64,000 nt of DNA from Perlucidibaca wandonensis. GTDB taxonomy: Bacteria; Pseudomonadota; Gammaproteobacteria; Pseudomonadales; Moraxellaceae. The translations under genes and the position numbers were made by a program. Positions 42,375-50,946 of this stretch are shown here, one piece after another. The notes beneath the pieces were generated by a model, which did not search any database, was not told the origin of the DNA, and saw only the letters and a program-made list of their open reading frames with translations. Positions within the stretch are counted from its first letter, which is position 1; each line of letters begins with the position of its first letter. The stretch spans positions 1,984,001-2,048,000 of the forward strand of contig NZ_JBHTIT010000001.1 in the NCBI RefSeq assembly GCF_042677145.1. Direction: 5' to 3'.

Positions 42375-43672
42375 GGCGTGCGGTTCTAGCTCGTGAGCTT
42401 AAAAGCATTGCCCTAGGTAGCAGTATTTGCCTTGGTCTAGGCTATATTGCAGGCCACGCACTGCTCGGCCTGTGCGCAGCATTAGCATGGTTTCTGTTCC
42501 GCCAGCTCAAAGAACTATCTCGCCTACGCCATTGGCTGCTCGCCACCGAGCAAGCAGTCCCCGAAAGCGATGGCGCTTGGGATGATGTCTTCCGCGACAT
42601 CTATTTATTACGCCGCGACGAACGACGCGCACGCGACAGCCTGCTTAGCATTATCGATCGTGCGCGCTCATCAGTCTCCGCTCTCGATGAGGCCGTCGCC
42701 CTTATCGATAATCAAGGCAATCTTGAATGGTGGAACCCCGCCGCCGAAACACTATTAGGCTTTCGCCCCGAAGATCGAGGCCAGCCAGTGATCAACCTCG
42801 TGCGAGCACCAAGCTTCATTCGCTACTTCAAACAAAACACCTATGACGAAGGCCTAAAAGTTGCTTCACAGCGCCATGCTGGCCGTCAGTTTCAGTTTGA
42901 AATTACACAATTTGGCGACAATGACCGCCTGATGATCGTCTACGACATCACACGTCTGCATAACCTTGAACAAATGCGTAAAGACTTCGTCGCCAATGTC
43001 TCGCATGAACTACGCACACCGCTCACCGTACTCTCAGGCTACCTAGAGACCTTGCTTGATCAACCTGAAGGCATCGAGCCACGATGGCTGCGCGCGCTAG
43101 GGCAAATGTCTCAACAAGCCACACGCATGAATAACCTGGTCAATGATCTGCTGCTGCTTTCACGCCTTGAAAATCAGCCGGAAGATCGCGAGCCAAGCAC
43201 CGTGAGCGTGCCAAAGTTACTCAAGCAAATTCATCAAGATGCACTCGCGCTCGCCGCGCCGAAGCAGCAAACCGTCACGCTAGAGTGCGAGCCCGGCTTA
43301 TGTCTATTGGGCATCGAAAACGACTTGCGCTCAGCATTTTCAAATCTAGTCACCAATGCAGTGAAGTACACACCAAATGCCGGCATCATTGCAGTGCGTT
43401 GGTGGAGCGACAGCAAGGGAGCCTACTTTAGTGTCAGCGACAATGGCTTGGGCATTGATGAGATACATCTATCGCGCCTAACCGAGCGCTTTTATCGTGC
43501 CGATGCAGCTCGTAGCACGGCCACCGGCGGTACGGGCCTGGGGTTGGCCATCGTCAAGCATGTGCTTATGCAGCACAAAGCCACGCTCGATATTCATTCA
43601 GAAATCGGGCGCGGCTCACGCTTTACTTGCTCGTTTATGCCCTCGCATATCGAGCGCGAACTGGAGTCCTAA
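42371..43672 (+). CDS. phoR: phosphate regulon sensor histidine kinase PhoR
   Basis: 433 residues starting at GTG 42371, coupled to phoB. Two membrane helices are near the N-terminus (residues about 10-48). A PAS domain follows (VALIDNQGNLEWWNPAAETLLGF), then HisKA with FVANVSHELRTPLTVLSGY. The ATPase domain has NLVTNAVKYTPN, FSVSDNGLGI and GGTGLGLAIVKHVL. There is no large periplasmic domain, as in E. coli, where it senses phosphate through PstSCAB-PhoU. Confidence 0.97.
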   Translation: MRRAVLARELKSIALGSSICLGLGYIAGHALLGLCAALAWFLFRQLKELSRLRHWLLATEQAVPESDGAWDDVFRDIYLLRRDERRARDSLLSIIDRARSSVSALDEAVALIDNQGNLEWWNPAAETLLGFRPEDRGQPVINLVRAPSFIRYFKQNTYDEGLKVASQRHAGRQFQFEITQFGDNDRLMIVYDITRLHNLEQMRKDFVANVSHELRTPLTVLSGYLETLLDQPEGIEPRWLRALGQMSQQATRMNNLVNDLLLLSRLENQPEDREPSTVSVPKLLKQIHQDALALAAPKQQTVTLECEPGLCLLGIENDLRSAFSNLVTNAVKYTPNAGIIAVRWWSDSKGAYFSVSDNGLGIDEIHLSRLTERFYRADAARSTATGGTGLGLAIVKHVLMQHKATLDIHSEIGRGSRFTCSFMPSHIERELES

Positions 43673-43680
43673 GACTCCAG
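43661..43680. terminator. palindrome at the overlapping ends of phoR and phoU
   Basis: CTGGAGTC (43661-43668) and GACTCCAG (43673-43680) with loop CTAA that contains both stop codons. The converging genes both end in Leu-Glu-Ser through this palindrome. It could act as a compact shared terminator, though no T-run follows. Confidence 0.5.
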
Positions 43681-44382
43681 CTTCTTCTGCACTTGTTCAT
43701 AGCTGACATGGCGAACATCAGCACCTTTCACCAAGAAGATAAGCTGCTCGGCAATATTACGGGCATGGTCACCGACTCGCTCCAATGAGCGCAGCACACC
43801 CATGACGCTGAGCACCCGTGAAATCGCACGCGGATCTTCCATCATATAAGTGACTAAGGCGCGCGTGGCGGTGCGATACTCCATGTCGATCTCGGCATCG
43901 GCCTTCATCACTTTAAACGCTTGCTCAACATCAAAATGAGCAAAAGCATCCAATGTTTCATGGATCATTGTGCGCACTAGACTACCAATATGACGGCACT
44001 CTAAATAACCGCGCGGAGCCTCACCTTCTTCACATAGTGTTTGTGCGGCACGTGCAATTTTCGCTGCTTCATCGCCCATGCGCTCAAGATCGGTAATCGA
44101 CTTTCCAATGGCAATGATCATGCGCAAGTCTGAAGCTGCAGGCTGACGCCGCGCTAAAATTCGCACGATATCCTCGTCAATGCCGGACTCCATTTGGTTT
44201 ATGCGCCGGTCATTATTCTGTACCGATACGGCCAACGCTGAATCAGCATCAAGTAGAGAAGCAATAGCATCCGTTACTTGCTTCTCCACCAAGCCGCCCA
44301 TGGCCAAAAAGTGACTACGCACTTCGTCGAGCTCTGCGTTGAACTGAGCCGAGATGTGTTGGCGATAATCTTCACGCTTCAT
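43669..44382 (-). CDS. phoU: phosphate signalling protein PhoU
   Basis: 237 residues of two three-helix PhoU repeats. Metal-binding motifs recur in the two repeats: RMGDEAAKIAR (residues about 98-108) and RVGDHARNIAEQL (about 202-214). PhoU links the Pst transporter to PhoR and restrains phosphate uptake. It is the last gene of the pst operon and converges on phoR with a 4-base overlap. Confidence 0.96.
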   Translation of the reverse strand: MKREDYRQHISAQFNAELDEVRSHFLAMGGLVEKQVTDAIASLLDADSALAVSVQNNDRRINQMESGIDEDIVRILARRQPAASDLRMIIAIGKSITDLERMGDEAAKIARAAQTLCEEGEAPRGYLECRHIGSLVRTMIHETLDAFAHFDVEQAFKVMKADAEIDMEYRTATRALVTYMMEDPRAISRVLSVMGVLRSLERVGDHARNIAEQLIFLVKGADVRHVSYEQVQKKLES

Positions 44383-44398
44383 TGCAGTATCTCCACGA

Positions 44399-45244
44399 TC
44401 AGCCGTAGCGGCCGGTAATATAGTCTTCGGTTTGTTTATTGCTAGGATTGGTAAAAAGCGTATCGGTATCGCCGTACTCGACCATCTTGCCCAAATACAT
44501 AAAGGCCGTGTAATCAGATACGCGCGCAGCTTGTTGCATATTGTGGGTCACGATGAGAATGGTGAATTGCTCTTTCAGCTCGTGAATCAGCTCCTCCACT
44601 TTCAGCGTGGAGATAGGATCTAGCGCCGAGCATGGCTCATCGAGCAGTAACACTTCGGGCTGAACTGCAATGGCGCGGGCAATGACCAAGCGCTGTTGCT
44701 GACCACCAGAAAGGCCGAGCGCGCTGTCATGCAGGCGATCCTTCACCTCATCCCATAAGGCCGCGCCCCGTAGCGATTGCTCTACGACTTCATCGAGCAC
44801 ACGCTTGGATTTCTGCCCTTGCAAACGCAGGCCGTAAGCGACATTTTCGTAAATGCTTTTGGGGAATGGGTTGGGCTTCTGAAACACCATGCCCACACGC
44901 TGGCGCAAATCAGTGATGTCGACAGAGCGATCAAAAATATTTTGCTTATCGAGCAAAATTTCACCCTCAACGCGGCAGCCATCGACCAAATCATTCATTC
45001 GGTTGAAGGTGCGAAGCAGCGTCGACTTGCCACAACCTGATGGACCGATAAACGCGGTCACACGGTTTTTTGGCACCTGCATATTAATGTCATACAAGGC
45101 CTGCTTAGCGCCGTAAAACAAATTTAAGTCGCGCGTTTCAATGCACATCGACTCCCTCGACAAGTCACGCTCTCGACGCGTTCGGCCAAATGCGCCGGCA
45201 TCATTAGCTGAAACTACATGTTCACGCTGGGAAATATCATTCAT
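44399..45244 (-). CDS. pstB: phosphate ABC transporter ATPase
   Basis: 281 residues. ABC features: Walker A GPSGCGKSTLLRTFNRMND, Q-loop MVFQKPNPFPKSI, signature LSGGQQQRLVIARAIA, Walker B LLLDEPCSALDP and the H-loop in LIVTHNMQQA. About 30 extra residues precede the first strand (CIETRDLNLFYG). That is common in pseudomonads; ATG 45146 within the frame could be an alternative. Member of pstSCAB-phoU. Confidence 0.97.
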   Translation of the reverse strand: MNDISQREHVVSANDAGAFGRTRRERDLSRESMCIETRDLNLFYGAKQALYDINMQVPKNRVTAFIGPSGCGKSTLLRTFNRMNDLVDGCRVEGEILLDKQNIFDRSVDITDLRQRVGMVFQKPNPFPKSIYENVAYGLRLQGQKSKRVLDEVVEQSLRGAALWDEVKDRLHDSALGLSGGQQQRLVIARAIAVQPEVLLLDEPCSALDPISTLKVEELIHELKEQFTILIVTHNMQQAARVSDYTAFMYLGKMVEYGDTDTLFTNPSNKQTEDYITGRYG

Positions 45245-45279
45245 GGTTATCGTTCCTAATCTATTAGGGGCTAGGTCGC

Positions 45280-46941
45280 TTACGACTCAAGGGCCTTGTA
45301 TTTTTCACGTAAGCGGTTACGCAAACTCACCGCCGTCAGGTTCAAACCGGCGACCACCGCCACTAGCAAAAATGCGGTGGCATAGACCAAGGGCCGTGCC
45401 GCCTCAACGTTCGGGCTTTGAAAGCCAACATCGTAAATATGAAAGCCTAGGTGCATAAATTTGCGCTCCATATGCAGGAAAGGCGCGTTGCCATCTAGCG
45501 GTAGTGTCGGCGCCAGCTTTACTACGCCAACCAACATCAGCGGAGCAACTTCACCTGCTGCACGTGCTATGGCTAAAATGACACCGGTCATGATCGACGG
45601 CGTTGCCATCGGCAGCACTACTCGCCACAAGGTCTCAGCCTTGGTTGCACCCAGTGCCAATGAGCCCTCTTTCAGCGCGCGAGGAATACGCGCCAAGCCC
45701 TCTTCGGTGGCAACAATCACTACTGGCAAGGTCAGCAACGCCAGCGTAATCGATGCCCAGAGCAAGCCGGGCGAGCCAAAGACTGGAGCAGGCGAGGCTT
45801 CTGGATAAAACCAAGTATCGATATTGGCGCCAAGAAAATAGACAAAGAAGCCCAGACCAAACACGCCGTAGACAATCGAGGGCACGCCAGCAAGGTTATT
45901 TACCGCAATGCGCACAACCTGTGTAACTGCACCCTGGTTGGCATATTCGCGCAAATAAATCGCGGCGATTACGCCCATCGGCGTCACCATGATGGTCATC
46001 ATCAAGACCATTAACACGGTGCCAAAAATAGCTGGGAAAACGCCGCCTTCGGTATTGGCTTCTCGCGGATCGCCAGATAAAAAAGCCCAGACATTGTGGC
46101 CATAGACCGCTAATTTCTGGAATACATTGAGATTGTTAGGCTGAATAGCTTGAACAATTTTGCTCACCGGCAAAGTCAGTTCCTGGCCTTGTCCGGCGGT
46201 GAGTTGCACGCTGTCGCGATTCGCCTGTAACTTCAGTGCTTCGAGCTTTTCCGATAATGCCCCGTAATTTTCATTCAGTGCCGCACGCCGTACCACTAAG
46301 TCGGCTTTTGCCTCCTCGGTAAGCTCATTGTCTATCTGCAAGCGCCGCTCTTCTAAGCGCAGCTTTTCAATGCCGTAGTTTATTTTACCGATGTCGTTTT
46401 TCTCGATGTCGGCAATTTCCTCTAGCAGCACATTGCTGCGGTCAATCCGCGCCTGCAAAACATCCCAGGCAGCGGCACCTTCAGCCACGATCTGGCCATT
46501 TTCACTCACCGACTGTAGGCGACCGTAAAAGTTGCCCCACTCCTGTCGTTCCAACGCAACGATGTCCGTGGGATATCGAATATCGCTTAAGCCATCAGCA
46601 AAGACCCAGCGAAAATCGGCACCGGTAATGTCGCGATTACCTAGCTTGAGCGATATACGCTCAATTGATTCTTTATTGGCGGGGATGACTAAGCCTGCCT
46701 CTCGCAGCCGCGTAGCGGTATCAAACTTGCTGTCGTATATCTCACCAAGGACGATTTCAGTTTGAGTGCTGCCAGGTGCCGAATAGCTGGCCTGCATAAC
46801 ATCTGCAGGCCAGAAATGGCCTAGGCCGCGCACAGCGATAAGGCTCAAAATGCCTACCACCATGATCAGTGAGATCGCTACCGTGCCAGCATTTAGCCAT
46901 ACCCAGGCTTCGCCAGACTTGAAGTATTCGCGTGTTTTCAT
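45280..46941 (-). CDS. pstA: phosphate ABC transporter permease PstA
   Basis: 553 residues, much longer than E. coli PstA (about 296) but like the large pseudomonad form. After helix 1 (residues about 16-40) comes a periplasmic/coiled-coil insert of roughly 250 residues (for example EIADIEKNDIGKINYGIEKL). Six membrane helices in the permease domain follow, with the EAA-type segment LALGATKAETLWRVVLPMATPSI. AAGG precedes the ATG. Pairs with PstC to move phosphate into the cytoplasm. Confidence 0.95.
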   Translation of the reverse strand: MKTREYFKSGEAWVWLNAGTVAISLIMVVGILSLIAVRGLGHFWPADVMQASYSAPGSTQTEIVLGEIYDSKFDTATRLREAGLVIPANKESIERISLKLGNRDITGADFRWVFADGLSDIRYPTDIVALERQEWGNFYGRLQSVSENGQIVAEGAAAWDVLQARIDRSNVLLEEIADIEKNDIGKINYGIEKLRLEERRLQIDNELTEEAKADLVVRRAALNENYGALSEKLEALKLQANRDSVQLTAGQGQELTLPVSKIVQAIQPNNLNVFQKLAVYGHNVWAFLSGDPREANTEGGVFPAIFGTVLMVLMMTIMVTPMGVIAAIYLREYANQGAVTQVVRIAVNNLAGVPSIVYGVFGLGFFVYFLGANIDTWFYPEASPAPVFGSPGLLWASITLALLTLPVVIVATEEGLARIPRALKEGSLALGATKAETLWRVVLPMATPSIMTGVILAIARAAGEVAPLMLVGVVKLAPTLPLDGNAPFLHMERKFMHLGFHIYDVGFQSPNVEAARPLVYATAFLLVAVVAGLNLTAVSLRNRLREKYKALES

Positions 46942-46952
46942 CTGCGTATTCC

Positions 46953-49229
46953 TTACAGCGAGCCGTATTTTTTACGCAACCGGGTGCGAATCACCTCGGC
47001 TACCGTGTTGAGAATGAAGGTGAGTACAAACAGAACCAATGCTGACAAGAACAGCACTCGGAAGTGAGTTGAACCTACTTCAGCCTCGCCCATTTCTACC
47101 GCCACGTTGGCCGACAAAGTGCGCATGCCTTCGAAAATATTCCAGTCCATGATGGCGGTGTTACCGGTCGCCATCAGCACGATCATGGTTTCGCCAACCG
47201 CGCGACCGAGACCGATCATCAAGGCCGAGAAAATGCCCGGCGATGCCGTCGGTAACACCACGCGAATGAGGGTTTGCCATTGCGTCGCGCCCAAGGCCAA
47301 CGAGCCATTAGTGAGATGTTTCGGCACCGCAAACAAAGCATCTTCAGCAATGGCGTAAATGTTTGGAATCACTGCAAAGCCCATGGCTAGGCCGACGATA
47401 AGTGAGTTGCGCTGGTCAAAATTAAGCCCAGTGCTAACTTCTAGCCAGGAGCGCAAATCGCCACCAAAGAACATGTTTTCAATCGGCTGCGAAAAGGCAA
47501 ATGAAGCGTAGCCAGTAATCAACAGCGGCACGATCAGGATCATCGGCGCCCAACCATCGGCAAAGGCGCGCTTCTCTAGCGGCAAGCGTGACCATAAGCC
47601 ACCGACGAGTACGATAGTGATTGGCGTCAGTATTAGTAGGCTGAAAATGCCAGGCAAATTGTCTTCTATGGTCGGAGCCAACCAAAGCCCAGCCAAGAAG
47701 CCCAAGATGACCGTGGGCAGAGCCTCCATCAGCTCAATCGTCGGCTTGACCTTGCGGCGCAGCTTCGGTGACATGAATACGGCGGAGTACATGGCGCCAA
47801 AAATGGCTAACGGTGCGCCCAGTAACATGGCGTAAAACGCGGCCTTGATGGTGCCGAAAGTCAGCGGCATCAGCGATAGCTTGGACTCAAAGTCAGCAGT
47901 ACCAGACGATGATTGCCAGGTATAAGTCGGCGCCTCATATGACTCATACCAAACCGGCTTCCATGTCGACTGCATAGAGATATCTGGATGCTCAATTTCA
48001 AGCTTCCAAAAGCTATAGGCATTGTCGGTCTGCACCATAAGCCCAAGCGATCGCGCACTCATTGCCACTGTACGTATCGGCGATGTTCCGGCACTTTCTT
48101 GTAAAATTAAACGATTAGATGTGGTGTAGTAGTACGACACATTGCCGTTGGCATCACCCGCGACCACACCTTTGCGGCGCGCCTCAGGTGCTAATGCGGT
48201 GATAGCGGCGTCGCCCAACTTAATGCTGCGAATTTTCTGCAAATTAAAGCTATCGCTACCACTGCTAGAGTCGCGTACCATGAACCATTGCGCGAGCTCA
48301 CCACTGCTATCCCCAACCATCAATGACACATTGCCTTGTAAGGCTACGACGGCAGTGACATCGGCAGTCGGGCCTGTCAGTGCCACTTCTTGCGTGTAAA
48401 TCGGCTCATTTCGCACATTGAACACACTTGCGCGATTTCCATCATGGAAAACATAAGCCCAATTGCCATCTTGACCGACAATAATTTGTTGAACATTGCG
48501 GCCGGCATAAGGCAGGTCTTCGCGCTCAACTTCCGTAAAGTTGCTGTTATCGGCGTCATCATCACCAAAAGATAGTGATAAGCCGCTACTAGCCTCAGCA
48601 CCGGTTGAGAAGCTCAGACGCTGCACGCGGCCTTCTGCAAATGCTGTAACCCGAAGGTCTTCATCATTACCGCGAACATCAAATACTTGTAATGGTGCGC
48701 CATTACGATCAACAGTTAATGGCGTCTCACCGTATGGAAATGCGAGAGAAGTATTAATAATGCGGCTGTTATTTGGGCCGTAACTGATGTCGTACTTTGG
48801 CTTGGCGACTAGGAGCTGGCCATTACTCAAACCAATACCCACCAAGCCTGACAAGATAGGCCCACGCTGCACGTGAGCGATACGCACTTTTTCTGGCAAA
48901 GGCAGCTTCGTGGCAGACTCAATTTTGCCTGTTTTCACATCCAGAATTTGCACTTGGCCATCGGCCAATACTCGAATGCCAGACTCGTTGTATTCATCAG
49001 CATCCAAATACAGCGCTACCGCCTGTGTCTGCACAGGGGCCTTTTTTTCTAAATCCGCGCCACTAAATAGTGGCCAGACTTCAAAAACGAGATAGAAGAA
49101 AATAAGACAAATTGCGGCAATGACGCCAACGCCGCCGAGGCCGATAGTCAGATTTGCTAAGCGGTCTTTAAACTCGCGCTTGCGTCGCATGCCTGCCGTA
49201 TTTACCGAGGTAATCTTGGTATTTTTCAT
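46953..49229 (-). CDS. pstC: phosphate ABC transporter permease PstC
   Basis: 758 residues. Helix 1 is at about residues 28-52. A long, largely extracytoplasmic region (about 60-430) has repeated beta-propeller-like segments such as DGQVQILDVKTG and DANGNVSYYYTT. The PstC permease domain makes up the rest, including the EAA loop LALGATQWQTLIRVVLPTASPGI. The enlarged form is known from pseudomonads. It lies between pstA and pstS; a strong hairpin sits in the pstS-pstC gap. Confidence 0.94.
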   Translation of the reverse strand: MKNTKITSVNTAGMRRKREFKDRLANLTIGLGGVGVIAAICLIFFYLVFEVWPLFSGADLEKKAPVQTQAVALYLDADEYNESGIRVLADGQVQILDVKTGKIESATKLPLPEKVRIAHVQRGPILSGLVGIGLSNGQLLVAKPKYDISYGPNNSRIINTSLAFPYGETPLTVDRNGAPLQVFDVRGNDEDLRVTAFAEGRVQRLSFSTGAEASSGLSLSFGDDDADNSNFTEVEREDLPYAGRNVQQIIVGQDGNWAYVFHDGNRASVFNVRNEPIYTQEVALTGPTADVTAVVALQGNVSLMVGDSSGELAQWFMVRDSSSGSDSFNLQKIRSIKLGDAAITALAPEARRKGVVAGDANGNVSYYYTTSNRLILQESAGTSPIRTVAMSARSLGLMVQTDNAYSFWKLEIEHPDISMQSTWKPVWYESYEAPTYTWQSSSGTADFESKLSLMPLTFGTIKAAFYAMLLGAPLAIFGAMYSAVFMSPKLRRKVKPTIELMEALPTVILGFLAGLWLAPTIEDNLPGIFSLLILTPITIVLVGGLWSRLPLEKRAFADGWAPMILIVPLLITGYASFAFSQPIENMFFGGDLRSWLEVSTGLNFDQRNSLIVGLAMGFAVIPNIYAIAEDALFAVPKHLTNGSLALGATQWQTLIRVVLPTASPGIFSALMIGLGRAVGETMIVLMATGNTAIMDWNIFEGMRTLSANVAVEMGEAEVGSTHFRVLFLSALVLFVLTFILNTVAEVIRTRLRKKYGSL

Positions 49230-49275
49230 GTGCTCAACCTAACGCCAGGCCCAAGATTAGGCCCTCATGATTGGG

Positions 49276-49301
49276 CAAGAAGGGCCCGAAGGCCCCTCTT
49301 G
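49276..49301 (-). terminator. intercistronic hairpin between pstS and pstC
   Basis: CAAGAAGGGCC (49276-49286) and GGCCCCTCTTG (49291-49301) pair over 11 bases with one G-U. In the minus-strand RNA the tetraloop is UUCG. There is no T-run, so it probably protects or attenuates the transcript to give more PstS than PstC. Confidence 0.65.
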
Positions 49302-49326
49302 TTTACATCTACTGCTCGCTTTTAGC

Positions 49327-50283
49327 TTACAGATCCAGCATTTTCAATACTTTAGCAGCTTCTTTCGCAGGCATTGGGATGTAGCCATCCTTTTCCACAA
49401 CGCTTTGGCCTTGCTTGGAAAGCACCATTTTCACGAACTCAGCTTCCAATGGTTGCAGCGGCTTGTTTGGCGCTTTGTTGACATAAACATAGAGGAAACG
49501 AGCCAGCGGATACTTACCGCTCAGCGCATTCTTCTCGTTGGCGTCATAGATTTCGCCATCTTTGCCAACTAGCGGCAATGTGCGCACGCTTGATGTTTTA
49601 TAGCCAATACCGGAGTAGCCAATACCATTGATGGAGCTACCAATGGCCTGAACTACAGAGGCTGAACCTGGCTGTTCGTTGACGTTGTTTTTGAAGTCGC
49701 CTTTGCACAGGGCTTTTTCTTTGAAATAACCATAAGTGCCTGACACCGAGTTACGACCGTAAATTTGCAAGTCGCGCTTGGCCCATGCGCCGGTTAAGCC
49801 GACATCGCCCCAATTATTCACTGCTTTATTAAAGCCACACTTACGCGTGTCGGAGAAGACGGCATCTAGTACTTTCATATCTAGGTACTTGATGGGGTTG
49901 TCTTTGTGCACAAACACGGCCAAGGCATCGATAGCTACCGGCACGGCTGTGGGCTTATAGCCTTTAGCCTTTTCAAAGGCGGCGATTTCTTCACCCTTCA
50001 TCATGCGCGACATAGGGCCTAAGTTAGCGGTGCTTTCGGTCAATGCAGGTGGCGCTGTTGACGAACCAGCGCCTTGAATTTGAATATTGATGTTGGGGTA
50101 TAGCTTTTTGTAATCCTCAGCCCACAAGGTCATGAGGTTGTTTAGCGTGTCGGAACCAACGCTGGTTAAGTTGCCGGCAACACCGCTTGCTTTCGTGTAG
50201 CTGGGCAGCGCTGGATCAACTGCGGCTTGAGCCGACATACCAAAGGTTAAACCTAAGGCGGCAATCAGTACTTTCGCTTTCAT
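49327..50283 (-). CDS. pstS: periplasmic phosphate-binding protein
   Basis: 318 residues. A signal peptide with cleavage after SAQA is followed by the phosphate-binding fold. Ligand segments seen are GNLTSVGSDTLNNLM, IQGAGSSTAPPAL and GRNSVSGTYGYFKEKAL. This is the DING/PstS type that uses Ser/Thr and Asp to hold phosphate. It is the first gene of the pst operon and has a PHO box upstream. Confidence 0.96.
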   Translation of the reverse strand: MKAKVLIAALGLTFGMSAQAAVDPALPSYTKASGVAGNLTSVGSDTLNNLMTLWAEDYKKLYPNINIQIQGAGSSTAPPALTESTANLGPMSRMMKGEEIAAFEKAKGYKPTAVPVAIDALAVFVHKDNPIKYLDMKVLDAVFSDTRKCGFNKAVNNWGDVGLTGAWAKRDLQIYGRNSVSGTYGYFKEKALCKGDFKNNVNEQPGSASVVQAIGSSINGIGYSGIGYKTSSVRTLPLVGKDGEIYDANEKNALSGKYPLARFLYVYVNKAPNKPLQPLEAEFVKMVLSKQGQSVVEKDGYIPMPAKEAAKVLKMLDL

Positions 50284-50338
50284 CTGTCACTCCACTAGAG
50301 ACGGTTTGGTTTCACGGAGCTCATGATGACAATGAAAT

Positions 50339-50356
50339 ATGACGTAATGATGACAG
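50339..50356 (-). promoter_or_regulatory. PHO box upstream of pstS
   Basis: Read on the minus strand it is CTGTCATCATTACGTCAT: two (C/A)GTCAT half-sites with 11-base spacing, 56 bases before pstS. Another ATGAC lies at 50326-50330, off the 11-base period. It is a good match to the PhoB consensus. Confidence 0.75.
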
Positions 50357-50496
50357 TTGGGTGTCGCTGAATTTTTGTGCGCCTCTGAGCGGTGCTTATC
50401 ACTTGCCACTAGGCGCATACATTTGCTCAATGACAGCTGCTTAGCTGCAGAGTACTCTTGCCCACAAACATAATAAGAGCCTTCGGAGACTTCCTC

Positions 50497-50895
50497 ATGC
50501 CTCGCGACACCGAAAATCACCCAATGCCCCGCGGCACGCTCTGCCTGCAAACAATCGCTATGCCTGCCGATGCCAACCCTAATGGCGATATTTTTGGTGG
50601 CTGGCTAGTCTCGCAAATGGATTTGGCTGCTGGCGTTGCCGCACGCAAACGCGCGAAAGGCCGTACTGCAACCGTAGCCATCGATGCGATGGTTTTTTTA
50701 CGGCCCGTGAAAGTTGGTGACATCGTTGGCTTCTACACCGAAGTGCTGTCTACCGGTCGCTCATCGATGAAAATCTTGGTCGAAGTCTGGGCTGTCAGTG
50801 ACCTGACAGGCAACCATACCAAGCTCACTGAAGGCCTGTTCACCTTCGTCGCCATCAATGATCAGGGCCACACCCGCGAGCTTTCGACACACTAA
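50497..50895 (+). CDS. yciA: acyl-CoA thioesterase, YciA-like hotdog fold
   Basis: 132 residues from ATG 50497 with GGAGAC before it; an upstream in-frame TTG is not needed. Hotdog-fold blocks: PNGDIFGGWLVSQMDLAAGVAARKRAKG carries the conserved Asn and Asp, and VDIVGF-like VGDIVGFYTEVLSTGRSSMKI follows. It hydrolyses acyl-CoA esters. The gene stands between the pst operon and uvrD. Confidence 0.9.
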   Translation: MPRDTENHPMPRGTLCLQTIAMPADANPNGDIFGGWLVSQMDLAAGVAARKRAKGRTATVAIDAMVFLRPVKVGDIVGFYTEVLSTGRSSMKILVEVWAVSDLTGNHTKLTEGLFTFVAINDQGHTRELSTH

Positions 50896-50946
50896 ATCTT
50901 AGCCGCTAGCGACCCTTATCTGCACCACTGGCGGCCTTAAAGCACA

